In this document: piece after piece, positions 1 to 8,470 of the stretch
How positions within the stretch are numbered: position 1 is the stretch's first letter
Layout of the letters: each line of letters starts with the position of its first letter
Origin: Pyrinomonadaceae bacterium
Lineage (GTDB): Bacteria > Acidobacteriota > Blastocatellia > Pyrinomonadales > Pyrinomonadaceae
DNA length: 64,000 nucleotides
NCBI GenBank assembly: GCA_030841105.1
Contig: JAVEDE010000112.1
Span: forward strand, 56,633-120,632
Direction: 5' to 3'
The notes under the pieces: model-generated
The model's input: only the letters and a program-made list of their open reading frames with translations
Databases searched by the model: none
What the model was told of the DNA's origin: nothing
Program-made: the position numbers and the translations under genes

Positions 1-319
1 GGACTTCCGTGTCGCAGTCGGTGCGAAAGCGATGGTTCAGTTGTTCGAGTTGCGCGCGCAGGTCTCGGTAGTTGTAAATCTCGCCGTTGAAGGTGACGGA
101 GTAGCGGCCGTCGGCGTACTGCATGGGCTGATGCCCGGCCTCGCTCGTGTCAATGATTGACAGCCGCCGGTGGCCGAGACACACCTGCCGCCCCGCGGCG
201 TCCACGGCCGCAGACGCCCACACGCCCTCGTCGTCGCGCCCGCGATGCTCGATAGACGCGAGCATCGCGCCGATGCGACGTTCAGGATGCGAGCAGATGA
301 TTCCGGCAATTCCACACAT
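1..319 (-). CDS. asnB: Asparagine synthetase (glutamine-hydrolysing)-like, partial
   Basis: Only the first 106 codons lie in the window; the frame is still open at base 1, so the gene is cut by the edge. The ATG is followed by Cys2 in MCGIAGI, the N-terminal nucleophile of class II glutamine amidotransferases. Further family signatures are RRLSIID (51-57) and NGEIYNY (78-84). AsnB-type enzymes take ammonia from glutamine and amidate an adenylated carboxylate, normally aspartate; the synthetase half is not visible. No Shine-Dalgarno precedes the ATG: the coding strand just upstream is heptad repeat, whose last GTCAC word ends about 9 bases before the start. The position beside polysaccharide genes makes amidation of a uronic acid an alternative role; that is inference. 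Confidence 0.85.
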   Translation of the reverse strand, partial: MCGIAGIICSHPERRIGAMLASIEHRGRDDEGVWASAAVDAAGRQVCLGHRRLSIIDTSEAGHQPMQYADGRYSVTFNGEIYNYRDLRAQLEQLNHRFRTDCDTEV

Positions 320-328
320 GAGAAAGCA

Positions 329-598
329 GTGACGAGTGACAGGTGACAAGTGACAAGTTAGAACAAGACAGTGACGAGTGACGAGTGACGAGTGACAGGT
401 GACAAGTTAAAAAAGCCGTGAATCGTAAATCTTGAATCGTAAATAGAGGAAAGCAGATTTCTTTCCATTCACGATTCACGATTGACGATTCACTTTCTCC
501 TTACGATTGACGATTCACTTTTTTCTCTTGTCACCTGTCACTCGTCACTTGCCACTGTCTTATTCTGACTTGTCACTCGTCACTCGTCACTTGTCACT
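329..598. repeat. Nested 7-bp-period inverted repeat (locus 1)
   Basis: The outer left arm is built of GTGACAA/GTGACGA/GTGACAG words and the outer right arm of their complements (GTCACTC, GTCACTT). Inside them sits a second pair of arms made of another word (TGAATCG left, CGATTCA/CGATTGA right). The period is 7 bases in both layers, so the whole region could snap back into a long nested hairpin. It lies between two minus-strand genes; its right edge supplies the last codons and stop of the oxidoreductase, and its left edge reaches the asnB start. Confidence 0.9.
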
Positions 599-2808
599 TC
601 TACGGCCTGTCCGGTGCGCAGGGAGTCGCGGATGCGGAAGGTGGCGCGCGTGGTGGCGGCGAGGTCGTGGAGGGCGATGGGCGCGGCGTCGTCGTTCGCG
701 CCGACCATCGCGCAGAGGGCGCGCACCTCCGCGGCCTGCCCTTTGTCCTGCGCGCGCAGTTTCATCCGGCGACGCTCGCGCCCGCCTTCGTAGAGCGTGG
801 CGGAGCGGAAGTCTTCGATGAGGAAAGTACGGCCGCCGCCGAACACCTCGACGCGTTCTTTCGGGAGCGCGCGGTCGCCTTCGGCGAGATAGGCGATCTG
901 GCCGTTCGAGCCGTCGCTGAAACGCAGCGTGATGAAGACCGAATCCTCGTCGGGCGTCTCCGCGTTGCGCCCGGCGATTGACTCGGCGTAGACGCGCGTC
1001 GTTGTCGCGCCGGTCAGGAAATGCATCAGGTCTATGAAGTGGCAGACCTCGCCGACGATGCGCCCGCCGCCCTCGCGCGCGTCTTGAATCCAGTGCGTGC
1101 GCGGGATGCGCCCGGCGTTGACGCGGTACAGAATGGAGAGCGGTTCGCGCCGCGCGGCGAAGGCTTCGGCGCACGCACGCGCGTGCGGCGAGAAGCGACG
1201 GTTGTAGCCGACCATCAAGCGACCGCCCGCCACGCGCGCCGCTTCGAGCACGCCGTCCAACTCTTCATCGTTCAGCGCGAGCGGTTTTTCGACGAAGACG
1301 TGCCGCCCCGCTTCGAGCGCGCGGCGCGCAAGCTCGGCGTGCGAGTCGTGGCGCGTGGCGATGACGACGAGGTTCACAGACGCGTCCGCGATAACATCGT
1401 CCGCGCTCGCGACAACGCGCGCGAAGTCGTACTTCTCGCCGATGCCGCGCGCGGAGATGCCCGAAGCCGTGGCGATTGCGTGGAAAGCCGCGCCGTTCGC
1501 CTTGAAGTTCGGCAGCAGAAACTTCTGCGCGTAGCTGCCCGCGCCGATCATGCCGACGCGCACCGCTGCCGCTGCCGTTGCCATCGTCGCCGATGCGCTC
1601 GTCGCAGTCGCATGCGACTGCGCGCCGTCGTCGCTTGCGATGCCGCGCGTGGGGCGACGTTCGATGCTGCGCACGAGTTCGCGCTCCGTATCGTAGCCCA
1701 GCACGACGCCGAGGTAAGGCTCTTTGGTCTCGCCCGCGATTAAGTTGTACGCGCGCTCGCCGTCTTCGATGGAAAACCTGTGCGTGATGAGCGGCGCGAT
1801 CCGCACCGCGCCCGCCGCGACGAGATCGAGGAAGGCTTCGATGTTGCGCCCCTCCGTCCAGCGCACGTAGGCGAACGGGTAGTCGTGGCCGCGCTCCTCG
1901 TACTCCGGGTCGTAGCGACCCGGCCCGTAAGACATCGAAACTTTGAGCGTCAGTTCGCGCTCGTAATAAATCTTGCGCGGGACGTTCATCCCGACGAGGC
2001 CGACGGCGACGACGCGCCCCTTGAGCCGCGACATCTCGCCCGCCAACTCGACGGGCTGATCGGAAGAGGTCGCCGCCGTAATCAACACCGCGTCCGCGCC
2101 GCGCCCGCGCGACCACTCCATCACGGACTGCAACGTGTCGCCGCCGGACACGCAGCCGTCGTCCGCGCCGAGCGTGCGCGCGAGTTCGACTTTCGACGCG
2201 TCCAGGTCAACGCCGAAGACGCGGCAGCCGTTCGCCTTCAAAAGTTGGACGGTGAGTTGACCTAAGAGGCCGAGTCCGATGACGACCACCGCTTCGCCGA
2301 GCGTGGGTTCGGCGAGCCTGACGCCTTGCAAGGCAATCGCGCCGAGCGTGCCGAACGAGGCCGCCTCGAAGTCAACCGCGTCGGGCAGGCGCACGCACAA
2401 ATTTTTCGGCACGGACAAGAGTTCGGCGTGCGAGGCAAAGCCCGCGCCCGCGCAGGCCACGCGGTCGCCTGCATGAAACTCCGTCACGTCGTCGCCCGCG
2501 CCGACGACGAAGCCCGCCGCGCTGTAGCCGAGCGCGTTCTGTGCGTTCAGTTTCGACTGCACGGCCGTGAAGGTGTTCATCAAGCCTTCGCGCTGCGCTT
2601 TTTGGATGACCTGCTTGACGAGATCGGGGCGTTCGCGCGCCTTGCCGATGAGACTCTTGCGGCCGAGTTCGACGGCCATGCGCTCCGTGCCCGCGCTGAT
2701 GAGCGAGGCGGCCGTGCGCACGAGCACGCGCCCGCGCTGCGCGATGGGCGGCGGCACGTCTGCGACGGAGACTTCGCCCGTCTTATAGTTTTGCAGAATC
2801 TGTTTCAT
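580..2808 (-). CDS. Bi-domain oxidoreductase (zinc-type dehydrogenase + Gfo/Idh/MocA)
   Basis: This 742-residue protein fuses two NAD(P) enzymes. Residues 1-375 are a medium-chain dehydrogenase/reductase with a Rossmann motif at about 175-190 (VVVIGLGLLG). Residues 415-742 are a Gfo/Idh/MocA oxidoreductase starting VRVGMIGAGSYAQ and carrying the EKP motif at 507-509. A Ser/Ala/Thr-rich linker (about 390-415) joins them. The same fusion is known from capsule and O-antigen loci, where it is thought to act on sugar or sugar-acid intermediates; its exact substrate is unknown. The start overlaps the upstream glycosyltransferase stop by four bases (ATGA), implying translational coupling. The C-terminal residues VTSDE and the stop are encoded by the heptad repeat, so the original 3' end may have been replaced. 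Confidence 0.9.
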   Translation of the reverse strand: MKQILQNYKTGEVSVADVPPPIAQRGRVLVRTAASLISAGTERMAVELGRKSLIGKARERPDLVKQVIQKAQREGLMNTFTAVQSKLNAQNALGYSAAGFVVGAGDDVTEFHAGDRVACAGAGFASHAELLSVPKNLCVRLPDAVDFEAASFGTLGAIALQGVRLAEPTLGEAVVVIGLGLLGQLTVQLLKANGCRVFGVDLDASKVELARTLGADDGCVSGGDTLQSVMEWSRGRGADAVLITAATSSDQPVELAGEMSRLKGRVVAVGLVGMNVPRKIYYERELTLKVSMSYGPGRYDPEYEERGHDYPFAYVRWTEGRNIEAFLDLVAAGAVRIAPLITHRFSIEDGERAYNLIAGETKEPYLGVVLGYDTERELVRSIERRPTRGIASDDGAQSHATATSASATMATAAAAVRVGMIGAGSYAQKFLLPNFKANGAAFHAIATASGISARGIGEKYDFARVVASADDVIADASVNLVVIATRHDSHAELARRALEAGRHVFVEKPLALNDEELDGVLEAARVAGGRLMVGYNRRFSPHARACAEAFAARREPLSILYRVNAGRIPRTHWIQDAREGGGRIVGEVCHFIDLMHFLTGATTTRVYAESIAGRNAETPDEDSVFITLRFSDGSNGQIAYLAEGDRALPKERVEVFGGGRTFLIEDFRSATLYEGGRERRRMKLRAQDKGQAAEVRALCAMVGANDDAAPIALHDLAATTRATFRIRDSLRTGQAVEVTSDE

Positions 2809-4070
2809 CTTGCGGCGAGCCGATTATATATTTCCAGATACTCCGGCGCGACCGACGCGGCCGTGAATTGCTGCGCGAGTTCGAGGTTATAACGTCGCAT
2901 CGCCGCGCGCCTCTCAGGTTGGTCGAGCAGACGCGCGATCTGCGCCGCGAGCATACGCGGGTTGCGCGGTTCGACCCAGAGGCAGTTGTCAGGCTCGCGC
3001 AAGTAGTCTGCGGCGGCGCGGATGCGCGTCGTGATGACGGGCAGCCCGGCGGCGATTGATTTGAAGATGACCATTGGGAAGCCTTCGTAATGATACGTCG
3101 GGAACAAGAGCATCGTGCTGCCCGCGTAAAACTCCTGTGTCTCCGCTTCCGGCACGTACCCGAAGAAGCGCACGCGCGTGTCCAACTTCAAACGCGCCGC
3201 TTCCGCTTCGGCCGCCGCGCGCGCCTCGCCGTCGCCGAGGCAGAGCAACTCGAACGCACGCCCCTCGTCGCGCAGCACGGCGCAGGCGCGCAACACGTCC
3301 GTCAAACCTTTCGCCGGGATGAACCGCGCGATAAAGAGCAGCAGCGGCGTCTCTTCGTCAACGCCCAACCGCGCGCGCAAGTTTGCACTCGACGACGCGG
3401 CGGCATTACTTGACGACGCAACGGCGTCATTCAACGATACATCGTTGTGCGCGCCTGCCGACAGGATGCCTTCCACGCTTGGCGACCCGACACCTTCTAC
3501 CGTCGCCACGGCGTTTTTGACGACGAAGAGTTTGCTCCGTTCGACGCCCGCGCGCGTGAAATTCTCGCGCTCCTCCGAAGAGAGCAGCCCGATGCCGTCG
3601 GCGCGCGCCAAGACGAATTGGACGAGCGCGCGCAGGGCTATGTTCTTCGTCTCAAACAGCGCGGCGTCAGAGCCGTGAAACTTCAAAAAGATTTTCGCGC
3701 GCGTCGCGGGTCGCACGAGTTGGATCGTCGCGGCGTCGCGCAAGAGCGCCATGCGGTCGAATGAAGTGTTCAAATGAACCACGTCGAACGGCTCGCGGCG
3801 CAGTCGCCGGCGCAAGAGCCGCGCCGTCGCGACGACGCGCGCGACGCGTTGCCTGAGCGTCGTCCCGCCCAACCTTTCGCCGTAGACGTAAGTCTCTTCC
3901 GCGACCTCCGCGCCGAGCCTACGCAACTCTGCGACGAAGGGCGGCTCGCACGCCGCCGGGCCGCCCAGCGACTCGCGGTCAGGCATCCCCATCAATACAC
4001 GCACGCGTTTCAGCCGTTCCCCGTTCCTCGCACCGCCGGATGTGTGGATAGAACTCGCGTGCGCGATCAT
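2805..4070 (-). CDS. Glycosyltransferase family 4
   Basis: This is a 421-residue GT-B enzyme that transfers a sugar from a nucleotide donor in the cytoplasm. The acceptor-side domain begins RVRVLMGMPDRESLGGPAA; the donor-side domain has LLLFIARFIPAKGL near 243-256 and the usual C-terminal helices. The canonical EX7E motif reads E329-GFPMVIF-K337, so the second acidic residue is Lys. A Ser/Ala-rich stretch at about 191-231 looks like a disordered insertion between the two domains. The open frame extends further upstream, but the ATG at 4070 was chosen because it overlaps the preceding gene's stop by four bases (ATGA), as at the next junction. Donor and acceptor cannot be read from the sequence. 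Confidence 0.88.
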   Translation of the reverse strand: MIAHASSIHTSGGARNGERLKRVRVLMGMPDRESLGGPAACEPPFVAELRRLGAEVAEETYVYGERLGGTTLRQRVARVVATARLLRRRLRREPFDVVHLNTSFDRMALLRDAATIQLVRPATRAKIFLKFHGSDAALFETKNIALRALVQFVLARADGIGLLSSEERENFTRAGVERSKLFVVKNAVATVEGVGSPSVEGILSAGAHNDVSLNDAVASSSNAAASSSANLRARLGVDEETPLLLFIARFIPAKGLTDVLRACAVLRDEGRAFELLCLGDGEARAAAEAEAARLKLDTRVRFFGYVPEAETQEFYAGSTMLLFPTYHYEGFPMVIFKSIAAGLPVITTRIRAAADYLREPDNCLWVEPRNPRMLAAQIARLLDQPERRAAMRRYNLELAQQFTAASVAPEYLEIYNRLAAR

Positions 4071-5203
4071 GGCACGCCCGCCAGAGACTTGTACAGTTTG
4101 AGCAAATTCGCGACGTGCGTCTCGATGCCAAACTCGCGCGCCGCCCAACGCCCCGCTTCGTCCGCAAGACGCACGCGCCGCGCGCTGTCGGTCAGGAGTT
4201 CGACGAGACATCGCGCCAGATCGTCCGCGTCACCCGTGCGAAACACCGCGGCGTACTCGCCGCCGTTCGACACTTCCAAGAGCGCGCCGATACTTGAGAC
4301 GACCGCGGGCACGCCCGCGAGCATCGCTTCGACAACGGCCACGCCGAACGAATCCTTGCGCGACGAGAAGACGAAGAGATCGAGCGCGCGTAAAACGTCT
4401 GCCACGTCGGCGCGCTGGCCGAGAAAATGCACGCGCCCCGCAATGCCCTGCTCGCGGCAGTAGGCGACGCACTCCTGATAAATGCGCGTCGCGCCGTTGT
4501 CATGCCCTCCGGCAAACGCGAAATGCGCGTGCGGCACTTGGCGAAAGACGGCGGGCAGAGCGCGACACACCGTCAGTTGATCCTTGCGCGCGTCCGCGTA
4601 GAAATTGCCGACCATGCCGAGCAGCAAGTCGCCCGGCTGCAAGTTCAACTCGGCGCGAAGGTCGCCGCCCGTCGTCGCCTGCCTGAGTCGCGCGGCGTCC
4701 ACGCCGTTGTAGATGACGTGAAAGTTTTCCGTTGTCGCGAAGCCGCCTTCCGTGCAGAGGCACGCGAGCAGTGCGCGACTGACGGCGACGTTCGCGTCCA
4801 TGCGCGGCGCGAGAAACTTCAAGGCCAGACGGTTCTTCGCGTCCGCCCCGCAGAGGTGAAAACTGAGCACGCGCTTGACGCGCCGACCGCTGCTGCTGCT
4901 GTTGCCGCGCGTCGCGAGATACGTGTGCAGGGCTTCGACCGCTTGATGACAATGGACGACTTCGATCTCGCGTTCTTCAACCAGCCGACGCAGTTGCCCG
5001 ACCAACTTCAGATCGAGCGGCGCGCGGCGCGAGAGACGGACGAAGTGTGCGCCGGAACGTCGGAAGTCGTCTTCGAGCGCGCCGCCGCCCGTCGCCGCGA
5101 AAGTTAAATCAAGACCGCTTGCGCGCGCGTTGCGGCACACGTCCAGCGCGAGCGTTTCCGCGCCGCCGCGGTTGAGCGAATCGAGTAGGTGCAAGACTCT
5201 CAT
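4067..5203 (-). CDS. Glycosyltransferase family 4
   Basis: This 378-residue GT-B glycosyltransferase starts MRVLHLLDSLNRGGAET, the typical glycine-rich acceptor loop of GT4 enzymes. The donor domain contains NGVD (about 166-169), GMVGNF (about 196-201) and a DX7E version of the retaining motif, D284-SFGVAVV-E292. It is the first gene of a three-gene minus-strand run joined by ATGA overlaps, so the two glycosyltransferases and the oxidoreductase are probably co-translated. The gene diverges from a plus-strand GT2 gene with only 33 bases between the start codons, leaving room for a very compact promoter region. The sugar specificity is unknown. Confidence 0.9.
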   Translation of the reverse strand: MRVLHLLDSLNRGGAETLALDVCRNARASGLDLTFAATGGGALEDDFRRSGAHFVRLSRRAPLDLKLVGQLRRLVEEREIEVVHCHQAVEALHTYLATRGNSSSSGRRVKRVLSFHLCGADAKNRLALKFLAPRMDANVAVSRALLACLCTEGGFATTENFHVIYNGVDAARLRQATTGGDLRAELNLQPGDLLLGMVGNFYADARKDQLTVCRALPAVFRQVPHAHFAFAGGHDNGATRIYQECVAYCREQGIAGRVHFLGQRADVADVLRALDLFVFSSRKDSFGVAVVEAMLAGVPAVVSSIGALLEVSNGGEYAAVFRTGDADDLARCLVELLTDSARRVRLADEAGRWAAREFGIETHVANLLKLYKSLAGVP

Positions 5204-5236
5204 GGAAGACCGGACTTGTTTTAATATAGTGACCGA

Positions 5237-6229
5237 ATGCCAAAAGCGCTAGCCACCACGCCGCCCGCGCCGGAGACCGACGACGCGCCGGGCGTCTCCG
5301 TCGTCGTGCCGTCGTACAACCATGCGCCGTTCGTCGAACGCGCGCTGCGCTCGGTCTTCCGGCAGACGCTCGCGCCGCTCGAACTCGTCGTTATAGACGA
5401 CGGCTCGCGCGACGACTCGCCGCAGATCATCGAACGCGTGTTGCGCGACTGCCCCTTCGCCTGCGCGTTTGTCGCGCGCGAGAACCGCGGCCTGTCGGCG
5501 ACGCTCAACGAGGGTTTCGCGCGCGCGCCGCGCGGTCGCTACTTCGCCTATCTAGGCTCGGACGACGTGTGGCTTCCGCAGTTCTTAGCAGCGCGCGTCG
5601 AAGCGTTGGCCGCGCGGCCGCGCGCCGTGCTCGCCTACGGGAACGCCTACAGCATAGACGAGCGCGACCGCATCATTGATTGCACGATTGACTGGGCGCG
5701 CTACCGCGACGGGGACGCGCGGCGGATGCTCTTGGAGACGCTCGCGCCGCTCAGCCCGACCGTCGTGTATCGCCGCGACGCGCTGCCGCCGCAACCGTGG
5801 AACGAAGCGGCCGGACTGGAAGATTACGAACTCTACCTGCGACTGAGCGCGGAGGGCGAGTTCGCTTTCGACCCGCGCGTCCTCTCCGCTTGGCGGCAGC
5901 ACGGCTACAACACGAGCCGCAACTTGAGTCTGATGCTGAGTGAGAAACTCGCCGCTCAGCAACGCGCGGCCGCGTCGCTCGATTTGAGCGCGGCGGAGCT
6001 TGCCGAGTTTCAAAAGCTCGCAAAGTTTCGCGGCGCACAGGAGTTCATGCGGCGGGGCGAGAAGTGGCAGTCGTTGCGGTTGGCTTCGGGAAGCTGGCGC
6101 GGCGCGCAGACGAAGGGCGAGGCGCTCAGACTGCTCGCCGGGCTGCTCACACCTCACCATTTGCTCGCGCGGCGACAGGCACGCAGGCGCGGCGAGGCCG
6201 CCACGCGTTACGGAGTGTTGGAAATTTAA
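5237..6229 (+). CDS. Glycosyltransferase family 2
   Basis: This 330-residue GT-A enzyme begins its catalytic domain at VSVVVPSYNHAPFVERAL, with the first acidic patch in VVIDDGSRDD and the metal-binding DXD-type motif in YLGSDDVW. The C-terminal part has EDYELYLRLSAEG, where the ED pair fits the usual catalytic-base position of inverting GT2 enzymes. No membrane segment is evident, so it works in the cytoplasm on a nucleotide-sugar donor. There is no Shine-Dalgarno; TTAATATAGT lies 5-15 bases before the ATG and resembles a -10 box, so the mRNA may be nearly leaderless. It converges on the methyltransferase gene downstream. Role inferred: one glycosyl transfer in polysaccharide repeat assembly. 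Confidence 0.88.
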   Translation: MPKALATTPPAPETDDAPGVSVVVPSYNHAPFVERALRSVFRQTLAPLELVVIDDGSRDDSPQIIERVLRDCPFACAFVARENRGLSATLNEGFARAPRGRYFAYLGSDDVWLPQFLAARVEALAARPRAVLAYGNAYSIDERDRIIDCTIDWARYRDGDARRMLLETLAPLSPTVVYRRDALPPQPWNEAAGLEDYELYLRLSAEGEFAFDPRVLSAWRQHGYNTSRNLSLMLSEKLAAQQRAAASLDLSAAELAEFQKLAKFRGAQEFMRRGEKWQSLRLASGSWRGAQTKGEALRLLAGLLTPHHLLARRQARRRGEAATRYGVLEI

Positions 6230-6298
6230 AAAGACGCAAAGGAAGGCAAAAGCATTTGAATGGTCGTCGCTGTTGAATGGTCGTCGCTTTGGAAGTTG

Positions 6299-7153
6299 CT
6301 ACGCTTCGCGGATGTAGCCGAACACGTCGTGGTGTTCGTCCCAGACGCGCTCCGCGAAATAGACTTCCGAGAGTCCGCCTACCTCCGCCATCTGCGCGCG
6401 TATCCACGCGGGCGAAGTGAGCGCGACGCCGTAGCCGCCCTCACCTTCCCGGTAGTCTTCGTAGCCGAAACCCGTCGCGGCGTAACGCTCGGTGATCGTC
6501 TGCACCTGCGCGGCCGTCAACATGTAATCGAACTCGCCGGACGGCATGCGACGGCGTGCGACGAAATCGCCGTGCGCGCTAAAGAGCAGGAGGCCGCCGG
6601 GCGCGAGGTGGCGCGCGAAGAGGCGGAAGAGGGCGCGCGTCTGAGGCGCGTCGAGGTGCGTGATGAGCGAGCCGCACCAGATGAGATCGAAGCGCGTGTC
6701 GAAGGAGAGCGCGTCGAGGTCGGTCTGGGAATAGACGGGCGTCGCGCCGAACACGCGCGCGCAAAAATCAACTCCGTCGTGGTCGAGATCGCAGGCCGTG
6801 AAGGCGGCGCGGGGGAAGCGGCGCGCGAGGAAGCGCAGCACTCGCCCGTGGCCGCACGGCAGATCGAGGACGCGTTCGACGGACTTTAAACGCGCATGCC
6901 GCAACGCCTCTTCGACCACGCGCATTGCGGAGAGGCCGACTTTGAAATAGTGCGCGCCGTCGCCCGTGTACATCGTGTCGCGCGGCGAGATGCGGCTCTC
7001 GATTTGCCGGAGCAGTTCGCGCTCCGCCGCGTTCAAAGTCCGGTCTTCGAGCAGGCGTCGCCGCTGCGCCTCAGTCCGGTAGGCGAGCGCGCGCACGCGG
7101 CGTCGCGCTGCCCCCAGACGCGTCCTCAACGTGCGCGGAAGAAGTTGTTTCAA
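6299..7153 (-). CDS. Class I SAM-dependent methyltransferase
   Basis: This 284-residue protein has a Rossmann-type methyltransferase core from about residue 90, with motif I VLDLPCGHGRVLRF, an acidic motif II in FTACDLDHDGVDF and the motif IV region FDLIWCGSLITHL. The N-terminal 60 residues are basic and helical. The reading frame opens with TTG at 7153; no in-frame ATG is seen upstream. Its place between a GT2 gene and the ABC exporter suggests methylation of a sugar or chain end, as chain-terminating methyltransferases do in some Wzm/Wzt systems, but this is inference. Between this gene and the convergent GT2 gene lies a 14-base direct repeat (GAATGGTCGTCGCT) near 6258. Confidence 0.82.
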   Translation of the reverse strand: MKQLLPRTLRTRLGAARRRVRALAYRTEAQRRRLLEDRTLNAAERELLRQIESRISPRDTMYTGDGAHYFKVGLSAMRVVEEALRHARLKSVERVLDLPCGHGRVLRFLARRFPRAAFTACDLDHDGVDFCARVFGATPVYSQTDLDALSFDTRFDLIWCGSLITHLDAPQTRALFRLFARHLAPGGLLLFSAHGDFVARRRMPSGEFDYMLTAAQVQTITERYAATGFGYEDYREGEGGYGVALTSPAWIRAQMAEVGGLSEVYFAERVWDEHHDVFGYIREA

Positions 7154-7237
7154 CGTGTGGTCTAGCGCCCCCTGCCAAAGTTGAACCCGAAGCAGCCGAC
7201 AGAATGCACCAGCGTGACGCCGCGAGGCAAACGGGGG

Positions 7238-7392
7238 GAGGGATGAGGGATGAACAAGGACAAGTAAATGGTGAATGGTAAATGGTGAATAGAAAGATCA
7301 GGCTTTCATCCATTCACCATTCACGGCTTCACTTCATCCCTCATCCCTTCGCCCTCATCCCTTCATTCCATTCCTCATCCCTCATCCCTTCC
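7238..7392. repeat. Nested 7-bp-period inverted repeat (locus 2)
   Basis: The left outer arm is GGGATGA repeated, and the right outer arm is CCTCATC/CCCTTC repeated. The inner arms are ATGGTGA/ATGGTAA (left) and CATTCACCATTCAC (right). All layers have a 7-base period. It fills most of the divergent spacer between the methyltransferase (minus) and the exporter permease (plus), so here it cannot simply be a terminator. Confidence 0.88.
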
Positions 7393-7421
7393 TTTGACTC
7401 TTCCCCGCCCTGTGTCTAGAC

Positions 7422-7443
7422 TTGCGTTGTCTTGTCAACGCAA
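7422..7443. promoter_or_regulatory. Perfect 8-bp hairpin upstream of the exporter
   Basis: TTGCGTTG (7422-7429) and CAACGCAA (7436-7443) form a perfect inverted repeat around a 6-base loop, about 70 bases before the permease start. It could be an operator or a leader hairpin. Nothing else distinctive was seen in the 359-base divergent spacer beyond the heptad repeat. Confidence 0.3.
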
Positions 7444-7512
7444 AACTTCTCCGGCCGTCGCCGGTAAACGCGCACGCGCCGCTCGAACGACTTCGGACGC
7501 GACTCGAATTTG

Positions 7513-8460
7513 ATGGATTCAAACACCAGCGAACCAATCGCGTCTCCGCACCACGTAGCCGCCACGCCCGTCGCCAACCACGCACCGCCAACGCCCCGCA
7601 CTACTGCCGACGCCGACGGCGACGACGCGCTCGTGCTGCCCGACCGACCGCTCATCCTGATCGAGTCGGAAGAGACGGGCGTGCAGTTCGCCTTCTCCGA
7701 TTTGTGGTCGTACCGCGAGTTGCTCTACTTCCTGACGTGGCGCGACATCAAGGTGCGCTACAAGCAGACCGCGCTCGGCGCGGCGTGGGCGATCTTGCAG
7801 CCGCTCGCGACGATGCTTTTGTTCACGCTCGTCTTCAACCGGCTCGCCGGACTCGACACGGGGCGCATCCCCTATCCCATCTTCGCCTACAGCGGACTAC
7901 TGATCTGGACGTTCTTCTCGAACGCCGTCACGAACAGCACCAACAGTCTCATCAACAACACGAACCTGATCACGAAGGTCTACTTCCCGCGCGCCTTCAT
8001 CCCGTCGGCGGCGATTGCGGCGGGGCTGGTTGACCTCGCCATTGCGGGGCTGATCCTCGTCGTGATGGTCGTCTATTACGGCTTCACGCCGACGTGGGGG
8101 CTGGCGCTCGTGCCCTTCTTCCTGCTGCTCTCGGTGCTGCTCGCGCTCGCCGTCGGGCTGCTCATCTCCGCGCTGACCGTGAAGTATCGCGACCTGCGAC
8201 ACGCCTTGCCCTTCCTGATTCAATTCTGGATGTTCGCCTCGCCCGTCATTTACCCGGCGGCGCGCGTGCCCGGACGCTGGCAATTCCTCATCGCCCTGAA
8301 CCCTTTGACCGGCATCATCGAGGGCTTTCGCGTCGCGCTCTTCGGCGGCACGTTCGACCCGCTGGCGACGCTGCTTGCCGTCGTCGTCACGCTCGCCGCG
8401 CTCGCCGGTTCGTACTACGTCTTCCGCCGCATCGAAGAGACCTTCGCCGACATCATCTGA
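7513..8460 (+). CDS. wzm: Polysaccharide ABC transporter permease (Wzm-like)
   Basis: This 315-residue inner-membrane protein belongs to the ABC-2 family. After a Pro/Asp-rich cytoplasmic N-terminus (about 1-60) comes YRELLYFLTWRDIKVRYKQT, the amphipathic coupling region typical of O-antigen and capsule exporters. About six hydrophobic segments follow, with a central KVYFPRAFIP loop and the conserved ...LNPLTGIIEGFR... near the last segments. The frame also has a TTG one codon earlier, but the ATG at 7513 is preferred. It is followed after 10 bases by the ATPase, and the pair would form a Wzm2-Wzt2 exporter moving undecaprenyl-linked polysaccharide to the periplasm. Confidence 0.92.
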   Translation: MDSNTSEPIASPHHVAATPVANHAPPTPRTTADADGDDALVLPDRPLILIESEETGVQFAFSDLWSYRELLYFLTWRDIKVRYKQTALGAAWAILQPLATMLLFTLVFNRLAGLDTGRIPYPIFAYSGLLIWTFFSNAVTNSTNSLINNTNLITKVYFPRAFIPSAAIAAGLVDLAIAGLILVVMVVYYGFTPTWGLALVPFFLLLSVLLALAVGLLISALTVKYRDLRHALPFLIQFWMFASPVIYPAARVPGRWQFLIALNPLTGIIEGFRVALFGGTFDPLATLLAVVVTLAALAGSYYVFRRIEETFADII

Positions 8461-8470
8461 ACCGCCGCCG

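Noticed and set aside
329..598. CRISPR array made of the GTGAC repeats
   Set aside because: The repeats are 7 bases without spacers and form inverted arms; a CRISPR array has longer direct repeats and unique spacers, and no cas gene is present.
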